64,000 nucleotides of DNA from NCBI RefSeq assembly GCF_005780165.1, contig NZ_VAUV01000019.1, forward strand, positions 28,683 through 92,682, written 5' to 3'. The first letter of the stretch is position 1. Every line of letters begins with the position of its first letter. This DNA is from Phragmitibacter flavus (GTDB taxonomy: Bacteria > Verrucomicrobiota > Verrucomicrobiia > Verrucomicrobiales > Verrucomicrobiaceae). Below are positions 8,513 to 20,613 of the stretch, in pieces. The notes beneath the pieces were generated by a model. That model was given only the letters and a program-made list of their open reading frames with translations, was not told the DNA's origin and ran no database searches. The position numbers and the translations under genes were made by a program.

Positions 8513-9181
8513 CTAAAACTCAAGGTGGGAGGCGAGCTTCTCCTTGAGATCGTTGCGGGCGCGGAACAACAGGCTTTTGACGGCGGGCAGGGACATGTTG
8601 AGGATGACGCAAATGTCTTCGTAAGGCATGTCTTCGTGACGGCGAAGGGTCACGGCGAGGCGTTGTTTTTCGGGAAGGCTCTGGATAGCGCGGTCAATGG
8701 CGGCTTCGAGTTCTTCGCGCTCGGCAGTGGCGTCGGGCTGGGCGCGTTGCGGGGAGGCGTGCTCGATGTGGTGCTCCTCCTGGGCGGCTTCGATGGAGAC
8801 TTCGCGTTTGCGTCCGCGGCGGCGCATTTCATTGAAGACGAGGTTGCGGGTGATGGTGAACAACCAGGTGGTGAATTTGGCGCTGGGTTCGTAGCGCGGG
8901 GCGGAACGCCAGACGCGGACAAAGACTTGCTGGGCCACGTCGTGGGCATCGTCGAGGTTGTTGAGCATGCGCATCACCGTTCCAATCACGGCGCGTTGAT
9001 GGGTCTCCACCAGTTGTTCAAAGGCGCGGGCATCCCCTTCTTTGACGCGGAGCATCAGGCGCACATCTTCCTCTTCGCGGAGGGGGAGCGGAGTGTCGGC
9101 ACTGGCGATGGGAGGACTCCATTCCGACATGTTCCAAGAGGGGAGGGTGGTGATGGTGGGGAACATGCTAAGCGCTGACAT
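8513..9181 (-). CDS. ECF-type RNA polymerase sigma factor
   Basis: A group 4 sigma-70 protein of about 222 residues from the chosen ATG; Met codons at 9166 and 9130 are alternatives and no clear ribosome binding site decides between them. Region 2 is seen in RAFEQLVETHQRAV, DDAHDVAQQVFVRVW (the DxxQexF-type core-binding and -10 segment) and FTTWLFTITRNLVFNEMRRR. Region 4 is seen in SLPEKQRLAVTLRRHEDM and the HTH segment YEDICVILNMSLPAVKSLLFRARNDL. No anti-sigma gene is adjacent, so the control mode is not apparent. It directs RNA polymerase to a specific set of promoters; the regulon is unknown. Confidence 0.9.
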   Translation of the reverse strand: MSALSMFPTITTLPSWNMSEWSPPIASADTPLPLREEEDVRLMLRVKEGDARAFEQLVETHQRAVIGTVMRMLNNLDDAHDVAQQVFVRVWRSAPRYEPSAKFTTWLFTITRNLVFNEMRRRGRKREVSIEAAQEEHHIEHASPQRAQPDATAEREELEAAIDRAIQSLPEKQRLAVTLRRHEDMPYEDICVILNMSLPAVKSLLFRARNDLKEKLASHLEF

Positions 9182-9249
9182 GGCTCGTGTAAACACCCGA
9201 AAAAAAGGCAGGTTGCGCCGGAATGGGAATTTTTTCGGGGTTCGGCGAC

Positions 9250-9290
9250 AAACAAAAAAAACCGCCATGGACGGGTTCCACAGCGGTTTT
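9250..9290 (-). terminator. Rho-independent terminator downstream of efp
   Basis: Read on the minus strand, an imperfect hairpin with outer stem ACCGC/GCGGT and an inner four-pair stem is followed by a run of eight T. It lies 37-77 bp past the efp stop codon. Confidence 0.8.
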
Positions 9291-9326
9291 AGTGTGAGAT
9301 TGAAGCAGCTCGGTGATCGGTGATGA

Positions 9327-9890
9327 TCAGGCTTTGCCGAGATAGGTGCCGTCTTCGGTTTTGATGCTGATTTTCTGGCCAGGTCCGATGAAGAGAGGAA
9401 CCTGAACGGTGAGGCCTGTCTCAGTGACGGCGGCTTTGTAGACGTTGTTGGCGGAGTCGCCTTTGACGCCTTCAGGGGCTTCGGCGATGGTCATCACCAT
9501 GGAGGGGGGCAGTTCGATGCCGGCGACTGCGTCATCGGTGAACACGATGAGGTATTTCTGGCCTTCAAGCAGGTAAAGTTTGACGTCTTTGATGAGGTCT
9601 TCGTTGAGGGTGACGTCGTCGTAGGTTTCAGGGTGGAGGAAGTGGTAGCCGTCGCCGTCCTTGTAGCTGTATTCGTGGGCGTCTTTGTTGAGGATGACGG
9701 AGTCGAGCGACTCGTTGGAGGTCATGCGCAGGTTGTGAACCTTGCCGGAGACGAGACTCTTGATGGACATCTGCACGTAGGACGCCATGCGGGGAGGAGT
9801 TTTCAACTCGGTTTCGGTGACGACGCAGACGTCGTTGTTGTAACGGACAGCGTGTCCCTTGCGAAGGTTGATGACGGGTGTGTTGGCCAT
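9327..9890 (-). CDS. efp: Translation elongation factor P
   Basis: A 187-residue protein of normal EF-P length with the three beta-barrel domains: the KOW-like N-terminal domain (MANTPVINLRKGHAVRY), the OB domain (YSYKDGDGYHFLHPETY) and the C-terminal OB domain ending GQKISIKTEDGTYLGKA. EF-P binds between the P and E sites and rescues ribosomes stalled at polyproline. The loop that carries the modified lysine in E. coli reads TPPRMASY here, placing Arg34 where Lys34 is modified in E. coli. No EpmA/B or EarP-like gene is seen nearby. It ends in a terminator and appears to be a single-gene transcript. Confidence 0.96.
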   Translation of the reverse strand: MANTPVINLRKGHAVRYNNDVCVVTETELKTPPRMASYVQMSIKSLVSGKVHNLRMTSNESLDSVILNKDAHEYSYKDGDGYHFLHPETYDDVTLNEDLIKDVKLYLLEGQKYLIVFTDDAVAGIELPPSMVMTIAEAPEGVKGDSANNVYKAAVTETGLTVQVPLFIGPGQKISIKTEDGTYLGKA

Positions 9891-9967
9891 GGGAGGGGGC
9901 TACTTAGAGAGCTTTTGTGCAATTGCAAGGCGGGAAGTGCTTTTCGGAAAGGGCATCCGGGGCAGTC

Positions 9968-10309
9968 TTAGCCCGCGATGTCCTGGCGGATGGAGCGTTT
10001 CATCCGTTCCATGGCCATGGCGATTTCGGTTTCGCGGGCCTGAAGTTCAAAGTTCATCTGGCGCAGCAGGATCGGGTCGGCGGAGTTTTGAATCGTTTCG
10101 CGAAGCTGATGAACCTGTTTCATGGCTTCGACTTCGGGAGGGACGGCTCCGGCACTTTTGAGCAGGCCAAAACCGGCGCGTAGCGAAGAGGGACTAGCAA
10201 AGTAGGCGTCGAGATCCAGTGGCTTTCCCATGCCGGAGAGGGAGGTGAATTCACCTGACTCGATGGCTTCTTGAATGCGGGATTCGGCGATGTCGGCGAG
10301 ACCTGACAT
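9968..10309 (-). CDS. DUF1992 family protein
   Basis: The ATG at 10309 yields 113 residues starting MSGLADIAESRIQEAIESGE. The segment FTSLSGMGKPLDLDAYF followed by a helical region is the hallmark of DUF1992, a small domain also found in the eukaryotic DNAJC28 protein but without a J domain in bacteria. The C-terminal half is predicted to be a coiled coil (about residues 60-110). The frame is open further upstream but that extension overlaps the promoter side of the divergent ylbF-like gene and lacks family similarity. Function is unknown. Confidence 0.85.
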   Translation of the reverse strand: MSGLADIAESRIQEAIESGEFTSLSGMGKPLDLDAYFASPSSLRAGFGLLKSAGAVPPEVEAMKQVHQLRETIQNSADPILLRQMNFELQARETEIAMAMERMKRSIRQDIAG

Positions 10310-10408
10310 GGGAAAATTTTCCACAGATAGCGCGGAAGACGAGAAAATTTGTTGGGCCGTGAAGATGATTTGCGCTCGCCAATGGGACAGGGCGGCGTAT
10401 TTTAGACT

Positions 10409-10837
10409 ATGACCGCCACCGAGACACCGACGATTGACTCCAAGATTCAAGACCTTTGCCAGGCCATTGTGACTGATACCGCTGTGCAGCATGCCCGCGA
10501 TCAGGCCGAAGCTTTTCTGGCCGACGAGGCATCGGTGAGCCTTTATCGTGAAGTGATGAACACCGGCAACCGCCTTGACCGCCGTCATCGGGCCGGTGAG
10601 GAAATCTCGGATGAAGAAGTGGCTGCTTATGAAGAGTTGCAGGCGAAGTCGGATGCCAACGAAGGCATTCGTGCTTTCAACAACGCGCAGCAGGTTCTGC
10701 AGGAAGTGGCGAACAAAGTGAACGCGTATGTGATGAAGACCTTGGAAAAGGGTCGCGTTCCTGCTCCTGAGGAAATCGCCGCCGCATCAAGTGGTGGCTG
10801 CTGCGGTGGCAGTGGTGGTGGTGGCTGCGGCTGCTGA
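10409..10837 (+). CDS. YlbF/YmcA-like (Com_YlbF) protein with Cys-rich C-terminal tail
   Basis: The 142-residue protein has the all-helical pattern of the YlbF/YmcA family: DLCQAIVTDTAVQHARDQAEAFLAD, RLDRRHRAGEEISDEEVAAY, then ANEGIRAFNNAQQVLQEVANKVNAYV. In Bacillus these proteins form the Y-complex affecting RNase Y, competence and biofilms. The last 16 residues are a Gly/Cys tail (SGGCCGGSGGGGCGC) with four cysteines, suited to metal or Fe-S binding and absent from the Bacillus proteins. The gene is followed by a hairpin terminator. Family call is reasonably good; the role in this organism is inferred only. Confidence 0.8.
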   Translation: MTATETPTIDSKIQDLCQAIVTDTAVQHARDQAEAFLADEASVSLYREVMNTGNRLDRRHRAGEEISDEEVAAYEELQAKSDANEGIRAFNNAQQVLQEVANKVNAYVMKTLEKGRVPAPEEIAAASSGGCCGGSGGGGCGC

Positions 10838-10865
10838 TGAGTTCGCTGGGAATTGAAGTTTTACT

Positions 10866-10903
10866 GGCCGTGGGCATTATTGCTCACGGCTTTTTCATTT
10901 TTC
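10866..10903 (+). terminator. Rho-independent terminator downstream of ylbF-like gene
   Basis: An 8-bp stem CCGTGGGC/GCTCACGG (one G-T pair) with a 6-nt loop is followed by CTTTTTCATTTTT. It starts about 30 bp after the stop codon. Confidence 0.8.
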
Positions 10904-11156
10904 GTGGTGATGGAAAAAGTTCGCAGATGGATTTGGTTAGTTGATCCGGCGCATGATACGGCGTGGCATCGGGTTTGGTGATTTTGTGCCCTGACTCTGG
11001 TTTGCACCGGCGGGCTTGACTTCATATCGCCGAACCAATTATTCTGACTTTTTATGTTCGACGCGTCAGCCCACCCCGCACCCGAGGAGTTGGTGTGATT
11101 GGACGACCGGTTTAAGCGGCCATTTGCCTTTCTTTCAACAAGCGATTTCACTTATT

Positions 11157-11504
11157 ATGCCACCAGAAAAAATTTTGCAGATATCAAAAGCCCATGGGTT
11201 CTTGAACAAATGCATCCTCGCCTACATCATCATCTACATCCTATGTCTTGGATTTAAAGACAGCGAGTCGATACTTTCTCTTGTTTTGCTGATAACTTTG
11301 GTGGCGGTCATTTTGTTGTCCGCAGTAGCCACCGTAAGATTGTCATCGAAGATCAACCATCCTGCCGTGACCGTGATTTATGCATTGTTGGTCCTCATCC
11401 CTGTTGTTGGCGGTTTGATTTTGCTTCTCACCAGTAACAGCGCCCACAAAATTCTCCGCAAAGAGGGATATAAAATTGGTTTTTTTGGTTCGATAAAGCA
11501 GTAA
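11157..11504 (+). CDS. Small hypothetical membrane protein
   Basis: Starting at the ATG at 11157 gives 115 residues with three hydrophobic segments (about residues 18-36, 40-60 and 70-92) and a short basic C terminus (KILRKEGYKIGFFGSIKQ). No family was recognised. The frame is open upstream to 11016, but that stretch is compositionally unlike the rest and was left out. The 320 bp upstream (10838-11156) hold the terminator of the previous gene and otherwise nothing recognisable. Confidence 0.5.
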   Translation: MPPEKILQISKAHGFLNKCILAYIIIYILCLGFKDSESILSLVLLITLVAVILLSAVATVRLSSKINHPAVTVIYALLVLIPVVGGLILLLTSNSAHKILRKEGYKIGFFGSIKQ

Positions 11505-11622
11505 GCGGGATGCTGAATCCAACCCGCGAATGATGTCGCAATGGCGATGTTGTGATGAAGATTTCATGACAAGGTCGGGATGGAAGACTCGTTTTGTCTT
11601 TGGTCGTTGAGGGCGTAATTTT

Positions 11623-13143
11623 ATGAATTATCGAGCAGTGGCACTGTGGATGGTGATTGGGGGGATTCTTTGCAGCAACGCAGCCATAGTGGCTGCGGAT
11701 GGTTATTTTGAGATTCAGGTGGTCGATGAGCAAACGGGGAAAGGGGTGCCGTTGGTGGAGTTGAAGACGGTGAATCATCTTCGTTATGTGACGGACAATG
11801 CGGGCAGGGTGGCGTTCTATGAGCCGGGTCTGATGAATGAGACGGTGTTCTTTTCCGTTTCATCACATGGGTATGAAATGAAGAAGGACGGATTTGGAAT
11901 CGCGGGAATTCGGTTGGAGGTGAAGGAAGGGGGCCGGGCGGAGATCAAGGTGAAGCGGCTCAACATCGCGGAGCGTTTGTATCGGTCGACGGGGCAGGGT
12001 CTCTACCGGGACAGCGTGATGTTGAAGAAGGAGGTTCCGTTGAAGGAGCCCTTGGGCATGGGCGGGGTGGTGGGACAGGATTCAGTGTCGGGGGTTCCTT
12101 ATCGAGGGAAGATCTACTGGTTCTGGGGGGATACTTCGAGAATCTCGTATCCATTGGGTTTGTTTCGAATGGCGGGGGCGACGAGCGAACTACCTGGCGG
12201 GGCGGGGTTGCCGTTTTCAGAGGGGATTGATTACCAGTATTTCACGGGCAAGGACGGATTTTGCCGGGCGATGGTGGAGGTGGCAAATCCAGAGGGTGTT
12301 GTGTGGGCTTTTGGTTTTGCAACAGTGCCGGACAAGGCGGGGAACGAGCGATTGGTCTGTCACTATTCGCGTCGCAAAGGGCTGACGGGCGAGATGGAAC
12401 ATGGGATGATGGTTTACAACGATGAGCGGGAGATTTTTGAAGTGGCGACGGTGTTGGATCTTGTGGAGAAGTGGCGGTTTCTGGATGGTCAACCGGTGAA
12501 GGTGAGTGTGGATGGCGTGGACTATTTGTATAGTGGAGTGCCTTTTCCGACGGTGCGGGTGCCGGCGACGCTGGAGGCGGTGTTGGATTCGACCAAATAC
12601 GAGGCTTTTCGTGCCGAGGTGAAGGGCGGCGAGACGCGCTGGCAGTGGACGAAAGACGCGGGGCCGAGTTCCGTGAATGAAGTGTGGGATTGGTGGAAGG
12701 CGGGTTTGATGAAGGGGGAGCAGGCGAGGTTCTTGCCGCTGGATGGCGGTGATCCTGAGTCGAAGCGGCGGGTGAGGCCGCATACGGGGTCGGTGCGATG
12801 GAATCCGTTTCGGAAAAAGTGGGTGATGATTGCGGTGGAGCATGCCTATCACGAAGGCAAAGAGTATGCGTCGCCGCTGGGAGAGGTCTGGTATTCGGAA
12901 GCCGATGCACCAGAGGGGCCGTTTGAAAAAGCGGTGAAGATTTTAACGCATCAACGGATGACGTTTTACAATCCGGTGCACCACGATTTCTTCGATGAAG
13001 AAGGCGGTCGGGTGATCTATTTTGAAGGGACTTACACCAACCAGTTTGTGGAGAGCGAGCCGACGCCTGGGTATGATTACAACCAGATCATGTATCGGTT
13101 GGATTTGAATGATCCGAGACTGGTGAAGGTGTTTCAGCAGTAA
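11623..13143 (+). CDS. Secreted protein with beta-propeller-like (DUF4185-like) domain
   Basis: A 506-residue protein with a signal peptide (cleavage probably after residue 25, ...IVAADG). Residues about 27-110 resemble a carboxypeptidase-regulatory-type beta sandwich (IQVVDEQTGKGVPLVEL...NAGRVAFYEPG). The remainder has aromatic-rich, repeated strand patterns including KIYWFWGDTSR and, later, HTGSVRWNPFRKKWVMIA and EGTYTN, like the five-bladed propellers of DUF4185/glycosidase-related secreted proteins. Such proteins often act on carbohydrates, but no catalytic acid can be assigned with confidence. It stands alone, with no sulfatase or glycosidase neighbours. The secretion call is strong; the domain call is moderate. 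Confidence 0.7.
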   Translation: MNYRAVALWMVIGGILCSNAAIVAADGYFEIQVVDEQTGKGVPLVELKTVNHLRYVTDNAGRVAFYEPGLMNETVFFSVSSHGYEMKKDGFGIAGIRLEVKEGGRAEIKVKRLNIAERLYRSTGQGLYRDSVMLKKEVPLKEPLGMGGVVGQDSVSGVPYRGKIYWFWGDTSRISYPLGLFRMAGATSELPGGAGLPFSEGIDYQYFTGKDGFCRAMVEVANPEGVVWAFGFATVPDKAGNERLVCHYSRRKGLTGEMEHGMMVYNDEREIFEVATVLDLVEKWRFLDGQPVKVSVDGVDYLYSGVPFPTVRVPATLEAVLDSTKYEAFRAEVKGGETRWQWTKDAGPSSVNEVWDWWKAGLMKGEQARFLPLDGGDPESKRRVRPHTGSVRWNPFRKKWVMIAVEHAYHEGKEYASPLGEVWYSEADAPEGPFEKAVKILTHQRMTFYNPVHHDFFDEEGGRVIYFEGTYTNQFVESEPTPGYDYNQIMYRLDLNDPRLVKVFQQ

Positions 13144-13289
13144 GTCGGCGCGGAGCTGTGAGGCTCGCCAAACGCTCGATTCCCGAAAGGAGTCGATTGT
13201 CGAACGGTGATCGTAGTTTCAAAGCCGCCCCATTTCCCGTGGTGAGAGTTTTCCTTCCGCAGCGACCGGCGAATCACGAGACTTAATTT

Positions 13290-13688
13290 TTAGGAGCATC
13301 GTTCTTCGACAAGGCCGGACAACAATGCAAAATGACCGTCGTCGTGATAGAGCGGCAGCTGATGACGCTGGGCGGTGGCTGCGATCCAGATGTCGTTGTC
13401 AGGAATCGGCGTGCCTTGGCCGGCCAGATGCGCCCGCAGTTTGGCATAGTGAGCCGCCGTCTGATCGTCGGTCGCAATGATCACCACGTCTCTCAAAAAC
13501 TTCTCCAGTGGCACCCTGGCACGTGGATCATCGCCAGACCGCTCCACCCCGAAGAGCAACTCTCCCAGTGCGACGGTTGGCAGGTAAAGTTCCTCCGCTT
13601 CGGCGAGTCTCTGGCTGATCTGGGGCGAGAGGCCGCGCAGATGTTTCACCACGACACTGGTGTCGAGTGCAAGGGATTCACCAGCCAT
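13290..13688 (-). CDS. vapC: PIN-domain toxin, VapC-type
   Basis: The ATG at 13688 gives 132 residues. PIN-domain acidic residues are visible: the N-terminal LALDTSVVVKHLRG (first Asp), LPTVALGELLFGVERS (Glu), and the C-terminal PIPDNDIWIAATAQRHQLPL (Asp pair), as in VapC ribonucleases that cleave tRNA or rRNA. The last segment LYHDDGHF fits the usual final Asp region. It overlaps the upstream antitoxin gene by 11 bp on the same strand, the usual VapBC arrangement. Confidence 0.88.
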   Translation of the reverse strand: MAGESLALDTSVVVKHLRGLSPQISQRLAEAEELYLPTVALGELLFGVERSGDDPRARVPLEKFLRDVVIIATDDQTAAHYAKLRAHLAGQGTPIPDNDIWIAATAQRHQLPLYHDDGHFALLSGLVEERCS

Positions 13689-13893
13689 TTTCGTCAATGC
13701 GTTCGCATTCTTCGACCGCAGCAGCAAAGGCATCTCCCACTGGGCCGCTGATTGCACCGGCGGTTTCGGCGATGCTCTGACTTCGGCGCTGGCGACGTGT
13801 TTCGCGCAACTGATGGATGTAGCGCGCCGCATCCTCCAAGTCTTGACTCGGCAGATGTTTGAGATCGTCGATGATGTCCACGAGTGCGGTCAT
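13678..13893 (-). CDS. Antitoxin partner of the PIN-domain toxin
   Basis: A 71-residue protein directly upstream of and overlapping the vapC-like gene by 11 bp. It is highly charged and helical (LPSQDLEDAARYIHQLRETRRQRR), with an acidic C terminus suited to toxin binding. It does not show a textbook AbrB- or RHH-type motif that I can identify, so the antitoxin role is inferred from size, position and overlap. Confidence 0.7.
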   Translation of the reverse strand: MTALVDIIDDLKHLPSQDLEDAARYIHQLRETRRQRRSQSIAETAGAISGPVGDAFAAAVEECERIDENGW

Positions 13894-14104
13894 GAACAGA
13901 ATGTTACGCTCGCGATGTGGATTCGTCGAGTGCGGATTAATCTGCGATTGGGTGGTCCTGTTGCCTCAAAAGTGTTGACACCGGTGGCGGGGTGTATGGG
14001 TTGAGGGTATTGGTGATGGAGATTTTGCGATGAGGTTTGGTTGGTCGGGAAGTTTAGAACTCTGGGCTTGAATTGATGGTCGGGGGATGGACATTGGGTG
14101 GCTT

Positions 14105-14473
14105 ATGTTTAAGACTGGCCAGGCCGTTGTGTGCATCAATGATGAGTTTGAACCTTGGGTTTTTGACCTTTACCGGTCGTTGCCGAAGAAGGGGAAGATT
14201 TATACGGTGCGCTCGCTGGGGGTGGGTCGGTCAAAGCCGCAGTTTACGGTGAATGATGATGCGGAGATCAAGATCAAGGGCGCGGAGTTTGACATCATGA
14301 TTCTGCTGGAGGAGTTGCTGAATCCGGACGATCCGCATTCAAGCGTGAAGCAGGAGCTGGGGTTTCGTTCGGACCGGTTTGCGCCGCTGGAGGAGATCGA
14401 GGAAGAGGAGGAGGTTTATGAGATGGTGGGGATCGGCAAACAACAGAAGGAGTATGAGCCGCAGCCACGGTGA
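14105..14473 (+). CDS. Hypothetical small protein
   Basis: From the ATG at 14105 (an earlier one lies at 14087) the product has 122 residues. The N-terminal half looks like a small SH3-like beta barrel: FKTGQAVVCIND, then LPKKGKIYTVRSL, a pattern common in phage and chromosomal hypotheticals. The C-terminal third is acidic (LEEIEEEEEVYEM) and probably disordered. No neighbours suggest a role. Confidence 0.55.
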   Translation: MFKTGQAVVCINDEFEPWVFDLYRSLPKKGKIYTVRSLGVGRSKPQFTVNDDAEIKIKGAEFDIMILLEELLNPDDPHSSVKQELGFRSDRFAPLEEIEEEEEVYEMVGIGKQQKEYEPQPR

Positions 14474-14804
14474 GTGGTTGAGGAGGCTTGAAGAGTGACA
14501 AAAGTAGAGGCGCGAACGCCGGGCGACTCTACTTGGGTTCATGGGGTTATCCCAAAAGTGATAGCGTGGACGAGGGTTGACCTGGAGAGGCGAGGGAAGG
14601 AAGGCGTTGTCCAGGTGTGATCGTGGCAAACAGCAAGGTCACCGTCGGGAACTGGCTGCGATCTGATCTTGCCGGAGTTTTTTGGGTCACTATTGGCTGC
14701 GGAATCGCGGCAGGTCGAACCGAAGCGAAAAGTGTCAATTTCCGCGTTCGGTGGCGGGAGGGATGGTCCGTTGGGTGCGATCCCTATGGTTCCAACGGAT
14801 TGGG
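14474..14804. other. Intergenic stretch with one strong stem-loop
   Basis: No gene is seen here. An inverted repeat with arms AGTAGAG and CTCTACT around a GCG-rich centre lies at about 14504-14531. It has no following T-run and is more like a REP-type palindrome than a terminator. The rest shows nothing I can assign. Confidence 0.4.
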
Positions 14805-18122
<3,318 letters not shown>

Positions 18123-19101
18123 GGTCAGCGTGGCGCGGGCAAAATGGGGGTTCCATCTCGCATCAAGATGCGTGTGAGGAAAGGGGAAAGTGCGGAAGGA
18201 GAAGTGAAAAAAGCGTGAGGTGGGGAAGTTTGGCAGCCTGTTGCACAAGATATGCGGCAAGGAAAAACCCGATTGGTGGAGGCCCGAGGTAGGGACGTCG
18301 AACTCGTTGACTCCCAACGATGAGCTACAAAAACCAATGAAACCCGGGTTTCCTCATTTGTGGATAACTTCCAGCTTTTTGTGGAAAAGATTTAGTGCCT
18401 TAGCAAATTAACCCGGTGTGGATGCTGGCAGTGGAAATCTAAGACATGTTAGAGGGTGAACGCATGAACACCGATTTTAGTGGAAAGGAGGTGACAAGCG
18501 CGTAACTTGGAAAATCGGGCTAATGAATCGAACAATCCTATTTGCGATGATGAAAGACCAGAAGATCCGCTGACAATTAATAGCATTATCCAAATAGTAA
18601 AGAAATGCTAAGTGAAGCATAAACAGCTTGTAATGAACGAGTTGAGAGGAAATTTAGGGCGAAAAGCAATTTACCATTGCTTTTAGTTCCCGCATTTTTT
18701 GCGATTCAATTTTCCTGAAAATAATTGGCGCCAATGAGTGTCGTTTTCGTTCCACAGCCTGCTCAGGCGGGTTCCACAGTCAGAAACAGTTTTCCGAATG
18801 TCGAATGATTTTTTAATTGGGCCTTGGCACCTGCACGCCCAAATATCCACCTTCCTCGGATGTGAATAAGTTGTGAACAAGGGGTTAAAAACTCCGCAGT
18901 GGCCTTAACGTCAATGAATAAGGAATTTCCTGACCACACTAAAATCTTCAGTATGTTTTTCAGATTCACGGCACGGGAAGGTAATTCTGAACGCAAATTA
19001 GGGGGAATGCGTTGCATCGCTGACTCGAGTCCAGCAGAGAGTGGGCGATGAGCGCAGGCAATGCCTGAAATCGATGTCTTCGATCGCCAACATTGACTGC
19101 T
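18123..19101. other. AT-rich intergenic region of about 980 bp
   Basis: This gap between the divergent ends of carB (start) and dnaB (end) is visibly richer in A and T than the flanks from about 18330 to 19010. No tRNA, tmRNA or other RNA gene could be recognised. A strong Shine-Dalgarno-like stretch AAAGGAGGTGA lies at 18484-18494. It sits inside a 13-codon frame (ATG 18464 to TAA 18505), which is followed one base later by a TTG-initiated 34-codon frame (18507-18611). Two longer minus-strand frames at 18683-18880 and 18763-19017 show no protein-like pattern. Confidence 0.4.
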
Positions 19102-20601
19102 TCAATGGTCGCTGCCGGAATCGGAGTCGCCTTCCCGGGGAACGAAACGCATGATTTCTGCGATGAACTTGAGGGGGACGTCGTCGGTGGGGCCGTTTCG
19201 GTTCTTGGCGAGAATGAGGAGCGCTTCGCCCTTACGGGATTCGTCTTCGTCTTCGTCCTTGTCCTTTTTGTCGTCTTCCTGTTTGGACCCGGCGTAGTCG
19301 GCGCGGGTGAGGAGTCCGACCATGTCGGCGTCCTGCTCGATGGAGCCGGATTCACGCAGGTCGGAAAGCATGGGGCGCTGGCCCTTGCGTTGTTCGACGG
19401 CTCGGTTGAGCTGGGCGAGAACGATGATGGGGATGTTGAGTTCCTTGGCGACGCCTTTGAGACCGGCGGAGATTTCGGCGATCTCGATCTGGCGGTTTTC
19501 CTTGGCGCGCTTGGAGCCGGAGGTCATCAGCTGGAGATAATCGATGGCGATGAGCTGGATGTTGAACTGCTTTTTGAGTCGGCGGGCCTTGGCGCGGAAC
19601 TCCATGATGTCGAGGCCGGGGGTTTCATCGATGTAGAGTTTGGCCTTTTGGAGTTGGCCGCAGGCGGTGGTCACGGCGCGCATCTGTTCGCGGTTGAGCA
19701 TGCCGCTTTTGAGTTTGCTCATGTTGACGCCGGCACGGGCGGCGATGAGTCGTTGCACGAGGACGGAGGCGCTCATCTCCAGGCTGAAGAAGGCAACGGG
19801 GCGGTCTTCGTTGACGGAGGCGTGTTCGACGATGTTCATCGCGAACGAGGTTTTCCCCATGGACGGACGGGCGGCGATGATGAACATCTCCCCGCCTTGC
19901 AGGCCGGCGCTGAGGTTGTCGAGTTTGGGGTAGCCGGTAGAGAGTCCGCGCAGCATTCCGGGGTTGCGCAGCAGCTCCTCAATGGCATGCATGGCTTCGT
20001 CGACATGCACGTCGAGGGTTTTGATGGCGTCGCGAGACTGGGTGTCTTCGCGGACGGCGAGGACGCGAGACTCTACTTGGTCGAGGAGATTGGGAACGTC
20101 TTCTTGGTATTCGTAGGCGGCCTGGATGCTGTCGGTGCAGGCCGTGATGATGCGGCGCAGCAGGTGCTTGTCATGCAGGATACTCTTGTAGTAGGAGTAG
20201 TGGGCTGAAGTGGGGACGAAGGAATAGAGTTCGGCGAGGGTGGCAGGGCCGCCGATTTTGTCCATCAACCCTTTGTCAATGAAGTAGGTCGACAGGGAGA
20301 CGAGGTCGATGGGGCGGTTGCCATTGTTGAATTCGAGGAGGACTTCGTAGACGAGGCGGTTGGCGGGGTGGTAGAAGGCTTCGAGGGGGATGTTGACCTG
20401 GGCGTCGTTGAGGAGGTCGACGGGGTTTTGCAGAAAGCAGGAGAGAACGCCTTTTTCGGCGTCGTCGCTGCGGGGCATCGAGCGTGCGGAATCGTTGGCA
20501 TTTGCCTGGTGCTGCGCAGGGCCATGAAGCTTGACTTCACCTGGATTGGTCCACGCTGTTTTGGGTGCATTGGCAGCTGGTGTCCTAGTTTCGGCGACCA
20601 T
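19102..20601 (-). CDS. dnaB: Replicative DNA helicase
   Basis: A 499-residue DnaB. The N-terminal helical domain starts near residue 42 (PRSDDAEKGVLSCFLQNP) after a low-complexity Ala-rich extension. The RecA-like domain has Walker A in ARPSMGKTSFAMN, Walker B-type AIDYLQLM, and the H4-like segment LAQLNRAVEQR with LRESGSIEQDAD. A lysine/aspartate-rich insert (KQEDDKKDKDEDEDESRKG) lies just before the last strands. DnaB unwinds duplex DNA ahead of the replisome. It lies 12 bp downstream of a small hypothetical gene and in the same direction as rplI, an arrangement (rplI near dnaB) common in bacteria. Confidence 0.97.
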   Translation of the reverse strand: MVAETRTPAANAPKTAWTNPGEVKLHGPAQHQANANDSARSMPRSDDAEKGVLSCFLQNPVDLLNDAQVNIPLEAFYHPANRLVYEVLLEFNNGNRPIDLVSLSTYFIDKGLMDKIGGPATLAELYSFVPTSAHYSYYKSILHDKHLLRRIITACTDSIQAAYEYQEDVPNLLDQVESRVLAVREDTQSRDAIKTLDVHVDEAMHAIEELLRNPGMLRGLSTGYPKLDNLSAGLQGGEMFIIAARPSMGKTSFAMNIVEHASVNEDRPVAFFSLEMSASVLVQRLIAARAGVNMSKLKSGMLNREQMRAVTTACGQLQKAKLYIDETPGLDIMEFRAKARRLKKQFNIQLIAIDYLQLMTSGSKRAKENRQIEIAEISAGLKGVAKELNIPIIVLAQLNRAVEQRKGQRPMLSDLRESGSIEQDADMVGLLTRADYAGSKQEDDKKDKDEDEDESRKGEALLILAKNRNGPTDDVPLKFIAEIMRFVPREGDSDSGSDH

Positions 20602-20613
20602 GATGATTCGGGA

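Noticed and set aside
8513..9268. Longer start for the sigma factor at 9268
   Set aside because: The extra residues are basic and aromatic, not like sigma factors, and overlap the terminator region of efp.
18683..19017. Two minus-strand frames of 65 and 84 codons in the AT-rich gap
   Set aside because: They overlap each other, have no recognisable start signals or domain pattern, and were not called as genes.
18318..19101. Possible tmRNA, 6S RNA or RNase P RNA in the AT-rich gap
   Set aside because: None of the conserved landmark sequences or tRNA-like ends could be found by eye.
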